A stretch of 64,000 nucleotides of DNA from Megamerina dolium (taxonomy: Eukaryota > Arthropoda > Insecta > Diptera > Megamerinidae). Positions 26,131-40,234 of the stretch are shown here, in pieces. The stretch lies in the NCBI GenBank assembly GCA_963854835.1, contig OY978525.1, positions 5,723,501 through 5,787,500 on the forward strand. The letters are read 5' to 3'. How positions within the stretch are numbered: the stretch's first letter is position 1; each line of letters opens with the position of its first letter. The notes under the pieces are model-generated. The model worked only from the letters and a program-made list of their open reading frames with translations, was not told the origin of the DNA and ran no database searches. The position numbers and the translations under genes are program-made.

Positions 26131-29100
26131 TGATAGAAGAGATTAATACCATGCCGGTCAACTCTCCTAATAACTTTTAGAAATGGAAAAACTAACTAAA
26201 TCTACATTTGACTCTTTGAGAGTTGGCTATAAGAAATTCTGATAACATTAATTGAACATTTTGAAACAACAACAGCCAACATTATCGTTAAGAAAAAAAA
26301 AAAAAAAGAAAGAAAATCTTATTAAATCAATTTGATTATTCTTCTGCCATAGCTGGTCAAATGTGCTGAAAATTACAACTTTAGGTCTTTTAACATAATA
26401 CGATCGGTTCACTAACTAGTAAACGAATTTCCATTGAATTTATTTTACAAATTCTACACGGTCTTAGAAGATTTCTAAATAATTTAAATAAAAGACAATA
26501 GCTCAATACTTCATAGCTTAAATCTATCGTGTGTGTGCACCCAAATCCTAACGATACCAGCTAGTCTTATCTAACCGAGAACTAACTACCACTGACATAT
26601 ATTTGCATGATAATTCAAATTATATTTTTTTTTGTTTATGTTATAATAGGCTGCCTAACTTTTTCTGAACCACACGTATGTATATAGATTTTTATACCCA
26701 TCTTACGGTTGACTTACACTAGCTTTGATATGAAAAATTAAAGATTCAGCAAAATATTCACATTTTTAATGAAAAAAAAAAAAAATACACACACACACAC
26801 ACAAAATTGTAACATGCTTTTAGGCATTCGATTACAGAAACAAAAAGTTTGCAACATTATATATTTTTTTAGCTACAAAAAAAGCTACAAAAAATAAAAG
26901 AGAAAACCAAAAATATAAAAGCAAAGCAAAACTTTTCACATTAGCACTTAAAATGAGCGCAGGTGTTATTTTATGTAGCATACTTTTAGATGTATGTGCC
27001 ATGTTTTTATACATTATGATGTTGTATGCTTTTTCTTTATCGAGTAAGGTATTTTACTTAATAAGTAGATACATATATTAAGTAGTTTAATTTAATGAGA
27101 AATTAGTTGGCATTTATATAAAAATTATAATTGTTGCAAAGACCTTTTAAATGGTACTAAGTGAAATTATTACAATGTTGTTTTACAACATTTTTGTTTT
27201 TTTTTTCTCTTTTTTTAAAGAAACCAAAATCAAGTAATTATATTTTTTAAAATATGCTAAATATTGCAAAGTATTTGGCTTTTTATTTAGCATAAATAAT
27301 ACGCTGAAAGTACATCACATTTAAGATATTCTCACTTTGATTTGCCTACAATTAGATTGTATGTCGTATTACAACTACAAAGTATGTTGTTCTTTGTAAA
27401 AAAAAAAAATAAAAAAAAATAAAGCCTTTAGCTTATGATTACCAAAATAATGGCCAATGTAAAATTACACATTAAACGGATTTTGGGCTGACGTGACGAT
27501 CAAAGTGATGAGTGAGGCGAGAAGAGTAGAATATAAATACTGGCCTATTTTTATACTATTCCAATAGGGTTTCCAAACATTTGGTCCACTACAAGAATCA
27601 ACATATATTTGGCACTAAGCAAAAGCATCAAAGAATTTTTCGTCAGAATTTGCATTTGTCTGACCGAGCACATATTTTGGAATAGCTTCAGAAACACTGT
27701 ACTAAGTATTACTAAGTATACGACTGGCTTGTTGTTAATAAGGACATTATACAACTAATTTGGAACTAAATTGTTAAATCCTATTTTCGTTATGATTCTA
27801 CAATGTTTTGTTTGTTCGTTGTTTGAGCTGCTCTAAAAATACAAAATACTCTTACAAGCGTGCACACAAGTCAAAAAGCCAAAAGAGGCACGCAAATATA
27901 TTTGTATGCGTTTACTAAGAAATATTTAAGTAAAAACATGCTTCTGCAATTTATATTAGCCATACCTACGACTATGAAAAGTTAGCGCAAAAGCAAGAAG
28001 TGGCAACAAAGCGTCGCATATTTGTACAAAAAGAAACTTTGTACAATTTCTAGATGCCGCCGTCGTCGTCGTCGTCGTCGTCGTCGTTGCTGTTGTCCTC
28101 GTGGAATTATAAGCAGGCTGGGCATGTGGGTGATTAAGTTTGTGTTGGCGTGGCAAGTATAGATTTCATGGGAAATAACTCATACCGTCAGGCATATATG
28201 GACACAATGTGATAAATAAATCTTTATTGTACAAAGTAAGGCAAATGAACTTTTACATATACGAACATGAGTACTCGTACATGTACTACATACTCATTCA
28301 TACTATATTTCATTCATGTGCACAATCACACAAACACACACACACACATATATATATGTATGCATGCACCTACAACTTTTTACATAAATAAAAGTTTTAT
28401 TTATTGTTTAAAGCTATTTTTTTTTTGCATTTTCATTTTCATTGTCTCATCCATATTCGATTTGGACGATGCTGGTCATATTATTCTTCATTTTGTTTCT
28501 CACAAATAACTTCATAATTCAAAATATTTGTACTTTATGAATACAAAAGGTTTTGTTCATAAATTTTCTACTCGTATATGTATTTAAATTTTATATTTAT
28601 GTATTGTTGTGTCTGTGTGCATATACGAGTATGTACAAAATAAATATGAATTGTAAATTTAAATTTTGTTTTTCTACAAAATTGTTATCCTCTAATGAGA
28701 AGTGGGCGAAGGAAGATGAACTTTAAATTGTCTCATCAAGCATATTTATGTATAAAATGCAAAACAAAAAAAAAAACCGCCTAAATTTATGCTATACATA
28801 ATTTATTTATGTGGTAAGAACAAAGTTTAAATTTGACCAAAATAAAATCAAAGTAAAAACCAAAAGAAGACGAAGAAGAAAAAATATTTGATATTTTTCA
28901 CTACATCAACAATATGTACGACAATAGATACGACGAGTACATCATGCTCATTGACTCATTGTGTCAATTTGTTACGCTTTTAAAGTTTTTCATGCACGCC
29001 TGCCAAAGTACTTTGAAGTAGTACAAAAATATTGTAGCATAAGTTGAGGGGCTATATTATAAGTTTTAATTAGTTAGTATTTATTGTGATACCAGGGGAT

Positions 29101-29274
29101 GTAAATATAATACAAATGTGTGCAAAATATAATATCATGTGTGAAAGCATTCATAGAAGAATTTCTCAGATATTTATCACATTCGTAATGCATCACATTG
29201 ACAAAATTTTAACTAAAGAGTGAACTTTTTTTTATTAACGAAGTTGCTTAATGTTTATGTGGCATATCTATTTG
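26131..29274. other. AT-rich noncoding spacer
   Basis: About 3.1 kb without a recognisable gene or element. It holds poly(A) at 26291-26306, (CA)n at 26788-26804, a (CGT)n microsatellite (listed separately) and (CA)n at 28328-28348. 27,480-27,760 is less AT-rich with open frames on both strands; I looked for transposase or receptor motifs there and found none. Confidence 0.55.
28059..28087. repeat. (CGT)n microsatellite
   Basis: About nine CGT units between 'gatgccgc' and 'tgctgttg'. Confidence 0.9.
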
Positions 29275-30600
29275 GCGCAAAGATCAGATTCACTAAGTTT
29301 GAAATGAAAAATATCTGCCATACAAAATTGTCGTTTTAGGTTGAAAAAATGACATTTTTGTATGGCGACTATAATAATTTGTAAACAGAACAACTTGAAA
29401 CTTTCCGTAAAATATATAATTGGTGAAAAATTTAGATTCACAACGTTTCAAAATGCTACATTTGACATTTGTGGATTATTGTTTCAAAAAATTACAATTT
29501 TGTATGGCGACTGTATTTATTTATGAACGCATGTGATTTCAAATTTTGCATAGGATTCAAATTTTGTGAAAAAATAAGTTTTGCAAAGTTTCAAAATGAT
29601 ACATTGAAAAATAATCATACCTGTCATACAAAATTGTCGTTTTATGTTGAAAAAATGACATTTTTGTATGGCGACTGTAATTATTTGTAAACAGAATGAT
29701 TTGAAATTTTGTGTGAAATATATAATTGGTGAAAAATTTAGATTCACAACGTTTCAAAATGCTATATTGACATTTGTGGATTATTGTTTTAAAAAAGTGA
29801 TAATTTTGTATGGCGACTGTATTTATTTATGAACGCATGTGATTTCAAATTTTGCATAGAATTCAAATTTTGTGAAAAAATAAGATTTGCAAAGTTTCAA
29901 AATGATACATTGAAAAATATTAATACCTACCATATAAACTATTCGATTTTTGTTTAAAAAAAAATGCAAATTTTGTATGGAAGCTGCATTAATTTATCAA
30001 CAGAATGGCTTAAAATTTTGTACAAAATACTTATTAAGTGAAAAAATAATATACGAAAAATTTCAAAATGATATGTTAAAAAATACTGATACCTATCATA
30101 CGAATTTGTCGATTTTTGCCTTCAAAAATTACAATTTTGTGTGAACAGAATGACTTAAAATTATGTATGAACCAGCAATTAGGGAAAAGTATAAAATTCG
30201 AACAGTTTCATAATTAGAGATTGAAAAATACTGATAACTTTCATATAAAATTGGTCGATTTCTGTTTAAAAAAATTATATTTTTCTATGGGCGATGTATT
30301 TATTTATGAAGGAAATAATTAAAAAATGTATGCCAAATGCTCATTTGTCTTAGAAAATAAGATTTTTGAAGTTTCATAATTATACATAGAAAAATAATGA
30401 TACCTGTAGTACAAAATTGTCGATTTTTGCTTAAAAAATTACAATTTTACATGGGGATTATATTTATTTATGAACGAAATGACTTTGAATTTTGTATAGA
30501 ATACCAATTTGGTGAGAAAATAAGATTCAATAAATTTCAAAATAATCCATTGAAAACCAATGGTATCTTCCATATCATGTACCTAGACTATGTTTAGTAA
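29275..30600. repeat. Family C satellite array, ~306-bp dimeric unit
   Basis: The box 'tttttgtatggcgactgta' and variants occur at about 29362, 29503, 29668, 29810, 29977, 30140 (decayed), 30287 and 30451. Spacings alternate 141, 165, 142, 167, 163, 147, 164, so the true unit in the left half is a dimer of about 306-308 bp. The two halves are distinguishable: one contains 'catacaaaattgtcgtttta', the other 'catttgtggattattgttt'. The first dimers are very similar to each other, and the right half of the array is more diverged. Confidence 0.9.
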
Positions 30601-33054
30601 CCAAGTAACTTAAATCAACAAACCACTTTGCTTGCCCTAAACATATAGTGAGAACAAATTTTTTGAATATCGTATTATTCAAAATTATAAATCAAAAATT
30701 AATGTATCCCTAATTTTGTCACTTTATTCTATGAGATCAATTCCATTTAAATGCTATTTTGTGAAAATTGCTTTAGAATATATCTTCTAGCTTATTTGTA
30801 ATTAATTATTATCATTTATCATAATTTTATATTTAATGACAAATGTATTAAAAGAGTCAATTAAATATGTTTCTACTTGAAAAATGTAAACTGAAAATGT
30901 AGCGAAGCACTCGTACAAATGTATATAAACATGACATGTTGCCAAACAAATGTTATGTTGCTTTCAATTATATTAGCACACAGTAAGTAATTATATTATA
31001 ATTTTTTCTATCTACTGAATGCTTAAGGTTATTTAAATGAGTTGCTTTACGAAAAATTAAATATTTTTAAAATATATATTTATGGTTTTTTTTTCTCGAT
31101 GGTGATGGCAGCAGTATTATCAACAGTAGTGTAATGAATATAAAAACTTCTCAGACTGAAATTAATTTGTGTCATTTGCATAGAATTATGTGTAGCTTAA
31201 TTTTGCACACACACACACACACATACATTCACACAAAATTATATATGTATATGCTAATTCACATCATCTTTCTCAAACGACAAGGAACTCTATAGCTACA
31301 TATAGTTACTTATACCTTTGCATACATATAGGCGCATAGTGTAATTAAAATGGTAATTAATCACTTTTGTGCAGAGTCATGTAAATATTAATTAATATTA
31401 CGAACATTTAGCTAAAGACAAAACGAAATAACTGTAGAAATGTAGAAGATAAATTTTTGGATTTAATAGAAACGAAACTAGTCATAGACAAAAATATTTA
31501 ATTGGAAAATTTTATGAAATTCAAATCTTTCTACAATTGCTGATGCGGGTGAGAAGAGTAAGTATATCAATAACAATTTTTGAAATGCCCTAAAATATAT
31601 GGTGAGAGTTCAAAATTGATTAATTGAATGTGTAGTGCAAATGAAAATTTATGATACAATATTATTAATATAGACAAATATTATTAATTAAAATTTTAAA
31701 TTGATTAAATTTTATGCAGAACGAAAAAATAAACAAAACGTAATAATATTGATTTTTAATTTAACAAAAAATATATATTTAATCTATAGAAAATAGTAAA
31801 AAGTATTAAATAAATACTTTAAAAAATATTTATGTACAGTTAAAAAAAAAAAAAATAAAAAAATAAGAAAATAAAATTTAATTAAATCACGACATGCTTG
31901 TATGTACATTGTACATATATATACCTACACCTATGATAATATATATAATGCTTATATAAGCAAGAGGCATGTTATTTATTTTAAATCTAAGTAAATCAAC
32001 AAAAGAAATAAATAGCATAGTGAGTACAAGCAATTCTTTGACTATAAACATTTTTACGACCTTTTTACGACACTTACTGTTTCTCTGTGATTTATATTTA
32101 TGTACGTGCAAGTAAGAATAGGTATATTTTTTCTTTTTCTAAATCTTAAAAATCTTTGTATGAGTGAGTAACTCTGATGGATGTTGTATAAAGAAAGATA
32201 AAGTGAGAAAGAAAAAGAGAGAGAGAGAGAGAGAAAGAAATAGAGACTTTTTGCGTTGATGAAGCTCTTCTAGTCTACTTTTTCATCTTTCATATTTTTT
32301 TTTTTTTTGTTTGTTTTCATTACAACTCACTCACTCTTTCACTGAATTCACATACTAATGATTTCCGTTTCTAGTTGCGTTTTACCGCCGTTTTTTTTTT
32401 ATGTTTTTGTATCTTTCCACACTTTATGCAACCGTTGTCTTTTATTATGCCCAAAGGTGTTGCGGCCATTACTACACTGTTACTACTACTACTACTACCA
32501 AACGTCTCACTCACTTCTGTCTCTTCAATGTAGTGCTGCTCATAGACACAACTGCTACTGATGGCAACCTTTGTTAACTTTGGCTATGGTATGGTTTGTT
32601 TAGTTTTTTTTTGTTTTTGTTTTCCTTCTTCTTCTGCCTATTTATTTGCCTACTTTTGTATTTTTCTATAGTAATTTAAAATGCACACCCGTTGCTGCCA
32701 CAATGTAATCTGTTAATACTTGGAGTTAAAAAGGAACATTGTCTTTTATATTGACACGTATGGACCTTCCTTGCGAAAGGTTCAAGTAAAATGGGATTTG
32801 TTTGCATATAGAAATTATGTATGGAATTTGGTAGCTACAACAGTTCTCTAAACATGTTCGCTTTGACAAATGTCCTGATAACTTCTCGGTGATGTTTAGC
32901 ATTACTTGGGTGCAATGTAGATGTTGACTTTCAAATTACCAAGATAACAAATGTATTAGGGCTTGCAAATCTTTATTATACATAAATTAAAAGATTTGAT
33001 GCACATAATAAAATCAATGCTGATTTATGCTCTCAATAGTATATTAAATAGAAA
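30601..33054. other. AT-rich noncoding spacer
   Basis: No gene. Contains (CA)n at about 31207-31222, a GA tract (32216-32240), poly(T) at 32297-32310, and very AT-rich DNA at 31,640-31,880. Confidence 0.6.
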
Positions 33055-34700
33055 TGCATTCATTTGAAAGGGAATCCATTTTGTATGTGAGCCCCTTTAT
33101 GGGGTACAGATACAAAGCTTATATCTCCAGTAGAAATGTTCGTAAACGAAAAATGGCTATAGGTCATTAATATATTTGATCAACGTAGAGACATCAAGGA
33201 CACAGGGCTAGCCAATTTTATACAAAAACGGCAATTCTATAGGGCAACTCCACTGAAACGTAAAGATAGCGGATTTGCATTTTCCCCCACAAAATATTGA
33301 AAAGCAAAATGAATGAAGATAAATCTTAAATTTGACAGCTCTAGCAGTAATTGCTCTGGAGCTATGCGATTATTTGTTGATTTTCAATTGTTTTTCGAAT
33401 AATTTCATAGGGGAACTGCTATAAGGGACATAGATAGGAGCTAAGTATGTTGAGGGAAAATGTTAGAATTAAAAAATTAATAGGTATTGATTATGTACTT
33501 AACCCCTCTAGGGCTACACTTGAAGCTGTGGGAGTGAAATTAATAAAAATGTAAATTTTGTAAGGAAGCTCCCCGAAGAGGTGAAAATAGAGGTTCAGTA
33601 TGGTCCCAAGAAGTGTTGGTAAGAAGAAATTAAAGAGGGTCGGTCATACAATTTACTCCTTTAGCGGATATTTCAGAGCAGCTATGGCGATGTTTGTTGA
33701 TTTTCAAATGTTTTTCGTATAATTTTATAGGGGAACTCCTATAAGGGACATAGATAGGAGCTAAGTATGTTGAGGAAAAATGTTAGAATTAAAAAATTAA
33801 TAGGTGTTGATTATGTACATAACCACTCTAGGGCTACAATGGAAGCCTGTGGGAGTGAAATTAATAATAGATATAAATTTTGAATGGAAACTCCACTAAA
33901 GGGTGAAAAAAAAGTTCAGTGTATTCCTAAGAAGCGTTGGTGAAAAAAATTAATATGGGTCGATCATACAATTTACACATTTAGCGACTAGTTCTGACCA
34001 TGGGGATATTTGTTGTTGATTGTTGATATTTGAGAAGAGTTGGTGAGAAAAAATTTAAGAAGGTCGGTCATACATTTTACCCCTTTAGCGGCTACTCCAG
34101 AGCAGCTATGGGGATATTTGTTGATTTTCAGATGTTTTTAGAATAATTTGATAGGGGAACTCCTATAAGATACATAGATTAATGGGGATGGGTTATGTAC
34201 TTAACATCTCTAGCGCTACACTGGAAGCGGTGGAAGTAAAAAAAATAATAAAAAATATAAATTTTCAATGGAAGCTCAGTATGTTCCTAAGAAGTGTTGG
34301 TGAGAAAAAATTAAAGAGGGTCTGTCATACATTTTACTCCTTTAGCGGCTAAGCAGCTATGGTGATGTTTGTTGATTTTTAGATATTTTTAGGATAATTT
34401 TGTAGGGGAACTTCTATAAGGGACATAAATAGGAGCTAAATATGTTCCAGAAAAATTTTAGAATTAAAAAACTAATAGGTGTTGATTATGTACTTAACAC
34501 CTCTAGGACTGCACTGGAAGCGGTGAGAGTAAAATTAATACAAATACAAATTTTGTATGGACGCTCCACAAAGAGGTGAAAATAGAAACTCAGTATGTGT
34601 TGGTGAGAAAAAATTAAAGAGGGCCATACATCGGACCCCTTTAGCGTCTAGTCCTGAGCAGCTAGTGGATATTTGTAAAATTTTTTACAATTTGTTTGAT
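33055..34700 (+). repeat. Family A satellite array, ~320-bp dimeric (higher-order) form
   Basis: Two monomer types alternate. Type 1 carries 'aatttcataggggaactgct' and 'gacatagataggagctaagt'; type 2 carries 'gtaaattttgtaaggaagct' and 'ggtgaaaatagaggttcagt'. Type 1 boxes lie at about 33411, 33731, 34155 and 34406; type 2 boxes near 33561 and 33881. The first intervals are 320 bp for both types. Later units contain insertions and deletions (intervals 424 and 251). Landmarks shared with the 157-bp array include 'aaaaaattaatagg' and 'gggtcggtcatacattttac'. Confidence 0.85.
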
Positions 34701-37700
34701 TTTTGACTTTAACAGCCGCTTCCACGAAACCAATTTAAGTGAAAATGATTTTTTTTAGTTTCACCTTTTGACTTAATTTTTATTTAAATGGCCTCATTCT
34801 CCCATTTAAATACATATTAATTAAGTACGATCATATGCAGCTGTGTTTACATTTTTCGATCAGCTGATTTAAGAGTAGCATAATACATTCTAGTACATAT
34901 ACAAACCAAATCAACCCAAGAACCACATAAATTCAAATTTCAAATCAACTGTTATTCCTATTAACATCTCTGCTTTTTGATATTATGGTTGCCAAATCTG
35001 AATAAAGCTGAAGTGCAGGAAACTTAAATGCAAAGTTAAATAAAAATTAAAATTACAATTAAATACGACTTAAATTGCAATGGAAAAATTTTGTGAAACT
35101 CGCTGTAAGTTGGCTACATTTAACATCACTATATCGAAATAATAATTATTAATACACTTTGTGCAATTATTTTAAAACAATTTTTAAATATAAATACATA
35201 TTTATGCCATTTGCCAAGTATAACTCGGCTATGCCCTTTAGAATCTAGGCCAAGGTGGCTGCCTATCTAACTAGCATATTTTTATGCACAACTTATACTT
35301 AAATATAAATGCTAACATTCTCAATTTTATTGATCTTATCTTTCTTGATTTCAGGCAACATCAGTTGAAGCAACCTGTATGGTGTAGCTACTAATGATTA
35401 ATAACAATAATAATAATAATAATAAATATGAACCAAAAATCGTATAAAATTTGGGTCACTTTTGATGTAAACAACAAAGTGAAATTGTAAAAGAAAAAGG
35501 AAGAAATGGAAGAGCAGGAAAAATTAATACAATACAATGACAAAACAATGTTAATGCAAAAGAAAAGCAACTGGCAATAATGAAGAGAACTAGAATGAAA
35601 ATGGCAAAAATGTAAGCAATTATAAGAATTGAAGTATGACAAATGGAGAACAAAATAGTATGTATTTTTTGTTGCTTTGCTTTCTCCCCATAATGATGCA
35701 TAAAGGAGGTAGAGTTCTCAAGACTGCCTATAGCATCGAAATTTTTATCCCATTCTCGTCAATGTGCTATTTGGCTATGGGAATTTTTATCGCATTATGA
35801 CTATTGTACATAGGATGGATGGTCAACTGTATGTGCTTTGAAAATAAGAAAGGTAGTTAAAACAAAAAACAAAAAATATATATTGTATATAAAACAAAAT
35901 CGACTTCAAAGTGAAATCAAGCAAAAGGTTATATTTTTATCGTTATGAGGGTCGATTGGTCTTGGTTGCCGTGTTGTTTATTGGGTCACACTCTTATCTT
36001 TTCACACCTTTTCCAATTTTCTTGGTTTATTTTTGCAAAAACCATATCGTAAATTATGGCACAGCAATATTATCAGCTCGCCTTCTTCACTAGCTACTAG
36101 CACTTATGGTGGGTTTTATGAAAATTTCAATACATCAAAAATATCCATAACAAACGAAAGGCTTTAATGTCATTTTTATGTAATACCACTTTATACCATC
36201 TCACTGTGGGCTGTGTTTTCACCTTGTATTGACTCGATATATGTATGCCAGCTCTGTGAATATTTTATCACAAGTCATTCTATAGTATGTTGGTACTGTC
36301 CGCTTGGTGTGAGAGAGTCTCATACAAATAAACATCATTTATTGTTTCTAAAATGCAACAATTTAAAGTGTGTTAAAGATTTTGTAAGCATGTTAAATTG
36401 CCATAAAATATTTGCAAGTGTATTTGAGTATGTATGTGTATTATAAAATTAATGCATAAAGGCTATGTTGACACTAAGGACAAGGATATATGTATATATG
36501 TATATGCGTGTAGACGCATGATATATTTCTACATACATAGTTATTTTTCACTCTGAAACACTTACTTAAATACCTTACTTTCAAAAAAAAAAAAAAAAAA
36601 CAAAAAAAAAAACAAATAATAATAATAATAAAAATAAAATAAAATAAAGGTCATATAACGTTTTGTATACTTAAGGGAGTTGAGTGCAAAAAAAAAAAAA
36701 AAAAAACAAAAAACTAAAAATAACAAATATTGCGAAAAAGGATATGGCTCATTTGTGCTTGCACACAATCGACCCAAAGTCTGAATATAGCGTGTAAATG
36801 TTTACAACCGTTAAATGAGCAATATCTACATATATGTATATTTAAAAATTAAATAATTTAATTATAAAAGTTGCACATTTAATCAATTGTGTATTTAAAT
36901 ACTAAAATAATACTTATAAATATAAACAACAAATTGCGTAGAAATTAAAAATAAATTTTTTGCAAAAATTTTACTTAAAAATTTAATATTAAAGAGTGCT
37001 AAAAATAATAAAAATAATAATAAAAATATAATTTTTAATTAATTTCAGTTATGTTTATGTAACTTATAAGTATGTATTTAAGTTAACATTCACTTTAGTT
37101 GCATGGGTAAACATTTTTGTGAATAATCAAAAATTTTACATACTTGAATGTGGAAATATGTTTTTCGAACAATTTTCATAAGCATCTAAACGAGTCCCTA
37201 ACCTTTAAAAATTTACTGAAGTATAGATATATGTTTGCTGAAAAATGAAATCGATCGATTAACAGCAAAATGTGCCACAACCGTTCCAAGAGGCTCGATT
37301 TATATGAAATTCCATATGAATAGCCATATTATACGTCGGCAATTTTGAGAAAAATGTGGCACATCTTTCTTTTATGCTATCACCTTCATATATCTCCGAG
37401 AATATTACTATACTCACGTACATTTTTTCAAGGTAGGTAATATTTATAACAATTTTTCAAAAACCAATTTTTCCATGTTTTCAAAGTAAATATTTTTAGA
37501 TGAGAGACTGGCTTCGATTTTTTAAAAAAAAAATTTACTCATGCACATACTTTAAGAAAATTTGCTAAGAAAATATTTTCATAAAAGAAAAGCGCGTTGC
37601 AAGCATATAGTGAATGCTAAGTAAACAAATATTGTATAACAGCACATCACAAAGAACGAAAAAATTATTTACACAATTTTATTCAACCATTCAACCAAAG

Positions 37701-39527
37701 TGGGTAACCGTCCAAATAGTAGACAAATAATTGAAATTGTAACAATAAAACAACAAATACAACGAGATGTGTAAACAATAGCAAAAAGAGAAAATACGAT
37801 GATAATAAAATTGCGCCTAATAATATGCTAAGGAATTGTTAACGTACAACTATGCGTATACATATTGAACGTTTGTATATACGAATATTTATGTGGGAGA
37901 TGAAATAGTATGCAAAATTATGCACAACAATAAACAAAACAAACAAATGTAAATATGAGCTTATATTGTATATACGTATATCAACTATATGTGGATACAG
38001 TATGTGTAAAAAGAATAAAATGACATTGAGTCAAGTCAAGTGTATCAACCCAAGTGGTTTTCATAAAATTTATTTGCGTATTGTTTTGTTGGAAATATGA
38101 AAACGAAATAACAAATCGTATATAAAATAAAATAAAGACTTGAATGAAAAGAGAAAAAGAGCATTGCTGTCTAACAATTTCATATGAGGCCTAAAGGTAT
38201 GCTATACATACTATACGTACATTGTATATTTACTTGTATATTTTTGGGTTATTACTTCTATACAAATAAAGTACCAACAACAATATACCAACAAATTTTT
38301 ATATATAAAAATGCAATAGTATACAATTTAACACACACACACACAGACATACACATTTAGATATGATTCATATCTGAATGTAAAATACTCATTGAATTCT
38401 ATTCTATTGTATATTTTTAGGCGTTTTTCTATATTGTCTACATTTTTATTTTATTTTCTATTATTATATTTAAGTATTTACATTGACTAAATGAAATAGG
38501 CTTAAATGAACCCTTCAATACGCAAAGGGAAGACTTTCTATATATTCTTTATAGGTACATATACATTTCAAATGATCACATGCTATACGATATTAATATT
38601 TTATTGTATGAATGCCTATGCGTTAGCAGAAAATGATGAAGAAAAAATAAAAATTGTATGAATGATTCATACAAAAAGAAAACAGTAGTAAATTATAATT
38701 TTATAGCATAGTAAAGTATATGGGGGTAAGCATGTATTTTATAAAGAGAAAAAAAAACGTATATTCTATTGTCTATTTTTGGTACTAGCGCTATTGTATA
38801 CTCTCTTGTAAGTTTTTATTATTCTATATGCCATATTTTTTGTCAAAATATGTAATATTTATACGAGCATATATGTGAGCAGTTAATATCACGACAGCGA
38901 TTGTATGCAATAGTTGAGTATATAAAAATATAAAAATTTGTTATGTCGATTATTTACTGTCAAATGTTGGTCTAGCCCTTATTTATATACGCAATACAAG
39001 TTATTGACATAATATATACTCGTACTCGTACGCAATACGCATATGTCAAAAGAAGAATACTACTTGCAAAGCACTAAAATAAATAATTTTATGCTATTTT
39101 TTTTCATTAGGTATATTACATATTGTAATCTTTTATTATTATGAATTTTATTTACTCTATATTTTACTATGGGAATTGAGAGTAATAAATTTTTAGACTA
39201 CAAAAAAAAAAAAACAACATCTAATCCGAACTAAAGGGAGACGCAAATTTTTAGTAAAAATTACTATTATGTGTAGTTTATATTGTGTGATTGAATTTAA
39301 AGTATGACTCTTGAGAATTGTTTTGTAATTTCATAAAGCTTATAAAAGCCTAATATCAGATCGTAAAATAAAATGGTTGTTTTACAAAATCAATCTTGTT
39401 TTATGGTACTTGTATTGTAATTTAAAATTGTTTTATATCAGCATGATCAGATAGTAAAGGGAGGAAAACAAAAATGGTTTCTTATTATCAATTTGTGAGT
39501 AAAATCATAATGATTGTTATTAAAAAA
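34701..39527. other. AT-rich noncoding spacer (4.8 kb)
   Basis: No gene or element that I can identify. It contains poly(A) tracts at 36583-36600 and 36688-36707, (AAT)n around 35405-35427 and 36616-36650, (CA)n at 38331-38345 and many TATGTA/TACATA palindromes. A 10-bp inverted repeat (ATGTGCCACA near 37270, TGTGGCACAT near 37355) encloses about 75 bp. Confidence 0.55.
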
Positions 39528-40075
39528 CAATATGAAACAATTTCAGGGTCACTATCGGGGGGCGAAATGATTCTGACTAAAGATAAAAGATCTAGACCCA
39601 TATAGTCAAATCTCCAAAACTTTTTACATTCTCAGGCCATATTTTGCATTTTTTGGACGGTCTGCTTTTAGAATAAGTGGGAAAAGAGGGTTAAAATTCA
39701 TATCGTAGCGAAATATGTAGTTTGGAAGTATGTAGTAAAATTTCACGAGGAATAATTTTGCAGAATATTTTAACCCAATAACTCTCTCACATAACGGTCA
39801 TTTAGACCGCTGTTTTGAAAAGTCGGAAAAATATGGCATTTGGGAAGACGCTAGAGGGTTAAAATGTACCAGAAAATTATTCGCCGGAAAATTTCACTAG
39901 GGGTCTTCTCAGACAAAATCTTCATACGAAGAACATAAAAGTCCACAGAAAATATAACACAAATATGTCCCCTTGAGATATGCAACTTTTTTATGCATTC
40001 CTTTATGTCATATTTTTGCTGTTGCAGTACGAATCTCACCAAATCTCATTTATTTTTATTATCAAATATTTTTCC
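39528..40075 (+). mobile_element. Foldback MITE, copy 2
   Basis: Starts CAATATGAAACAATTTCAGGG and continues 'ggggggcgaaatgattctga' and 'ctagacccatatagtcaaat', matching the inverted end of copy 1. The centre again folds on itself: 'gtagtaaaatttcacgagga' (about 39730) pairs imperfectly with 'ttcgccggaaaatttcacta' (about 39880). The right part 'gatatgcaacttttttatgc' also matches copy 1. The distal right end is worn and its limit is uncertain. Confidence 0.78.
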
Positions 40076-40234
40076 TAAAGATACTTACTCCCTATCAGCA
40101 CTCAAAAGAGCAATAGGAGCATTTTGTGAAAAATACGTCAGTTTTGTAGATTAGCCCCAAAATGAATATAAGCAATGGAAATATGGGGCAAGCGGACATG
40201 GGAAAAATATTTAAAAAGACCTGATAATAATGAA

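Noticed and set aside
27480..27760. Possible piggyBac transposase or chemoreceptor exon
   Set aside because: Open frames exist on both strands but no catalytic, membrane or C-terminal signature could be matched.
36562..36777. 71-codon open frame on the - strand
   Set aside because: Phe-rich frame created by two poly(A) tracts and AAT repeats.
37265..37366. Possible microRNA precursor or MITE (ATGTGCCACA ... TGTGGCACAT)
   Set aside because: Only about 10 bp pair, with a ~75-bp loop and no extended stem.
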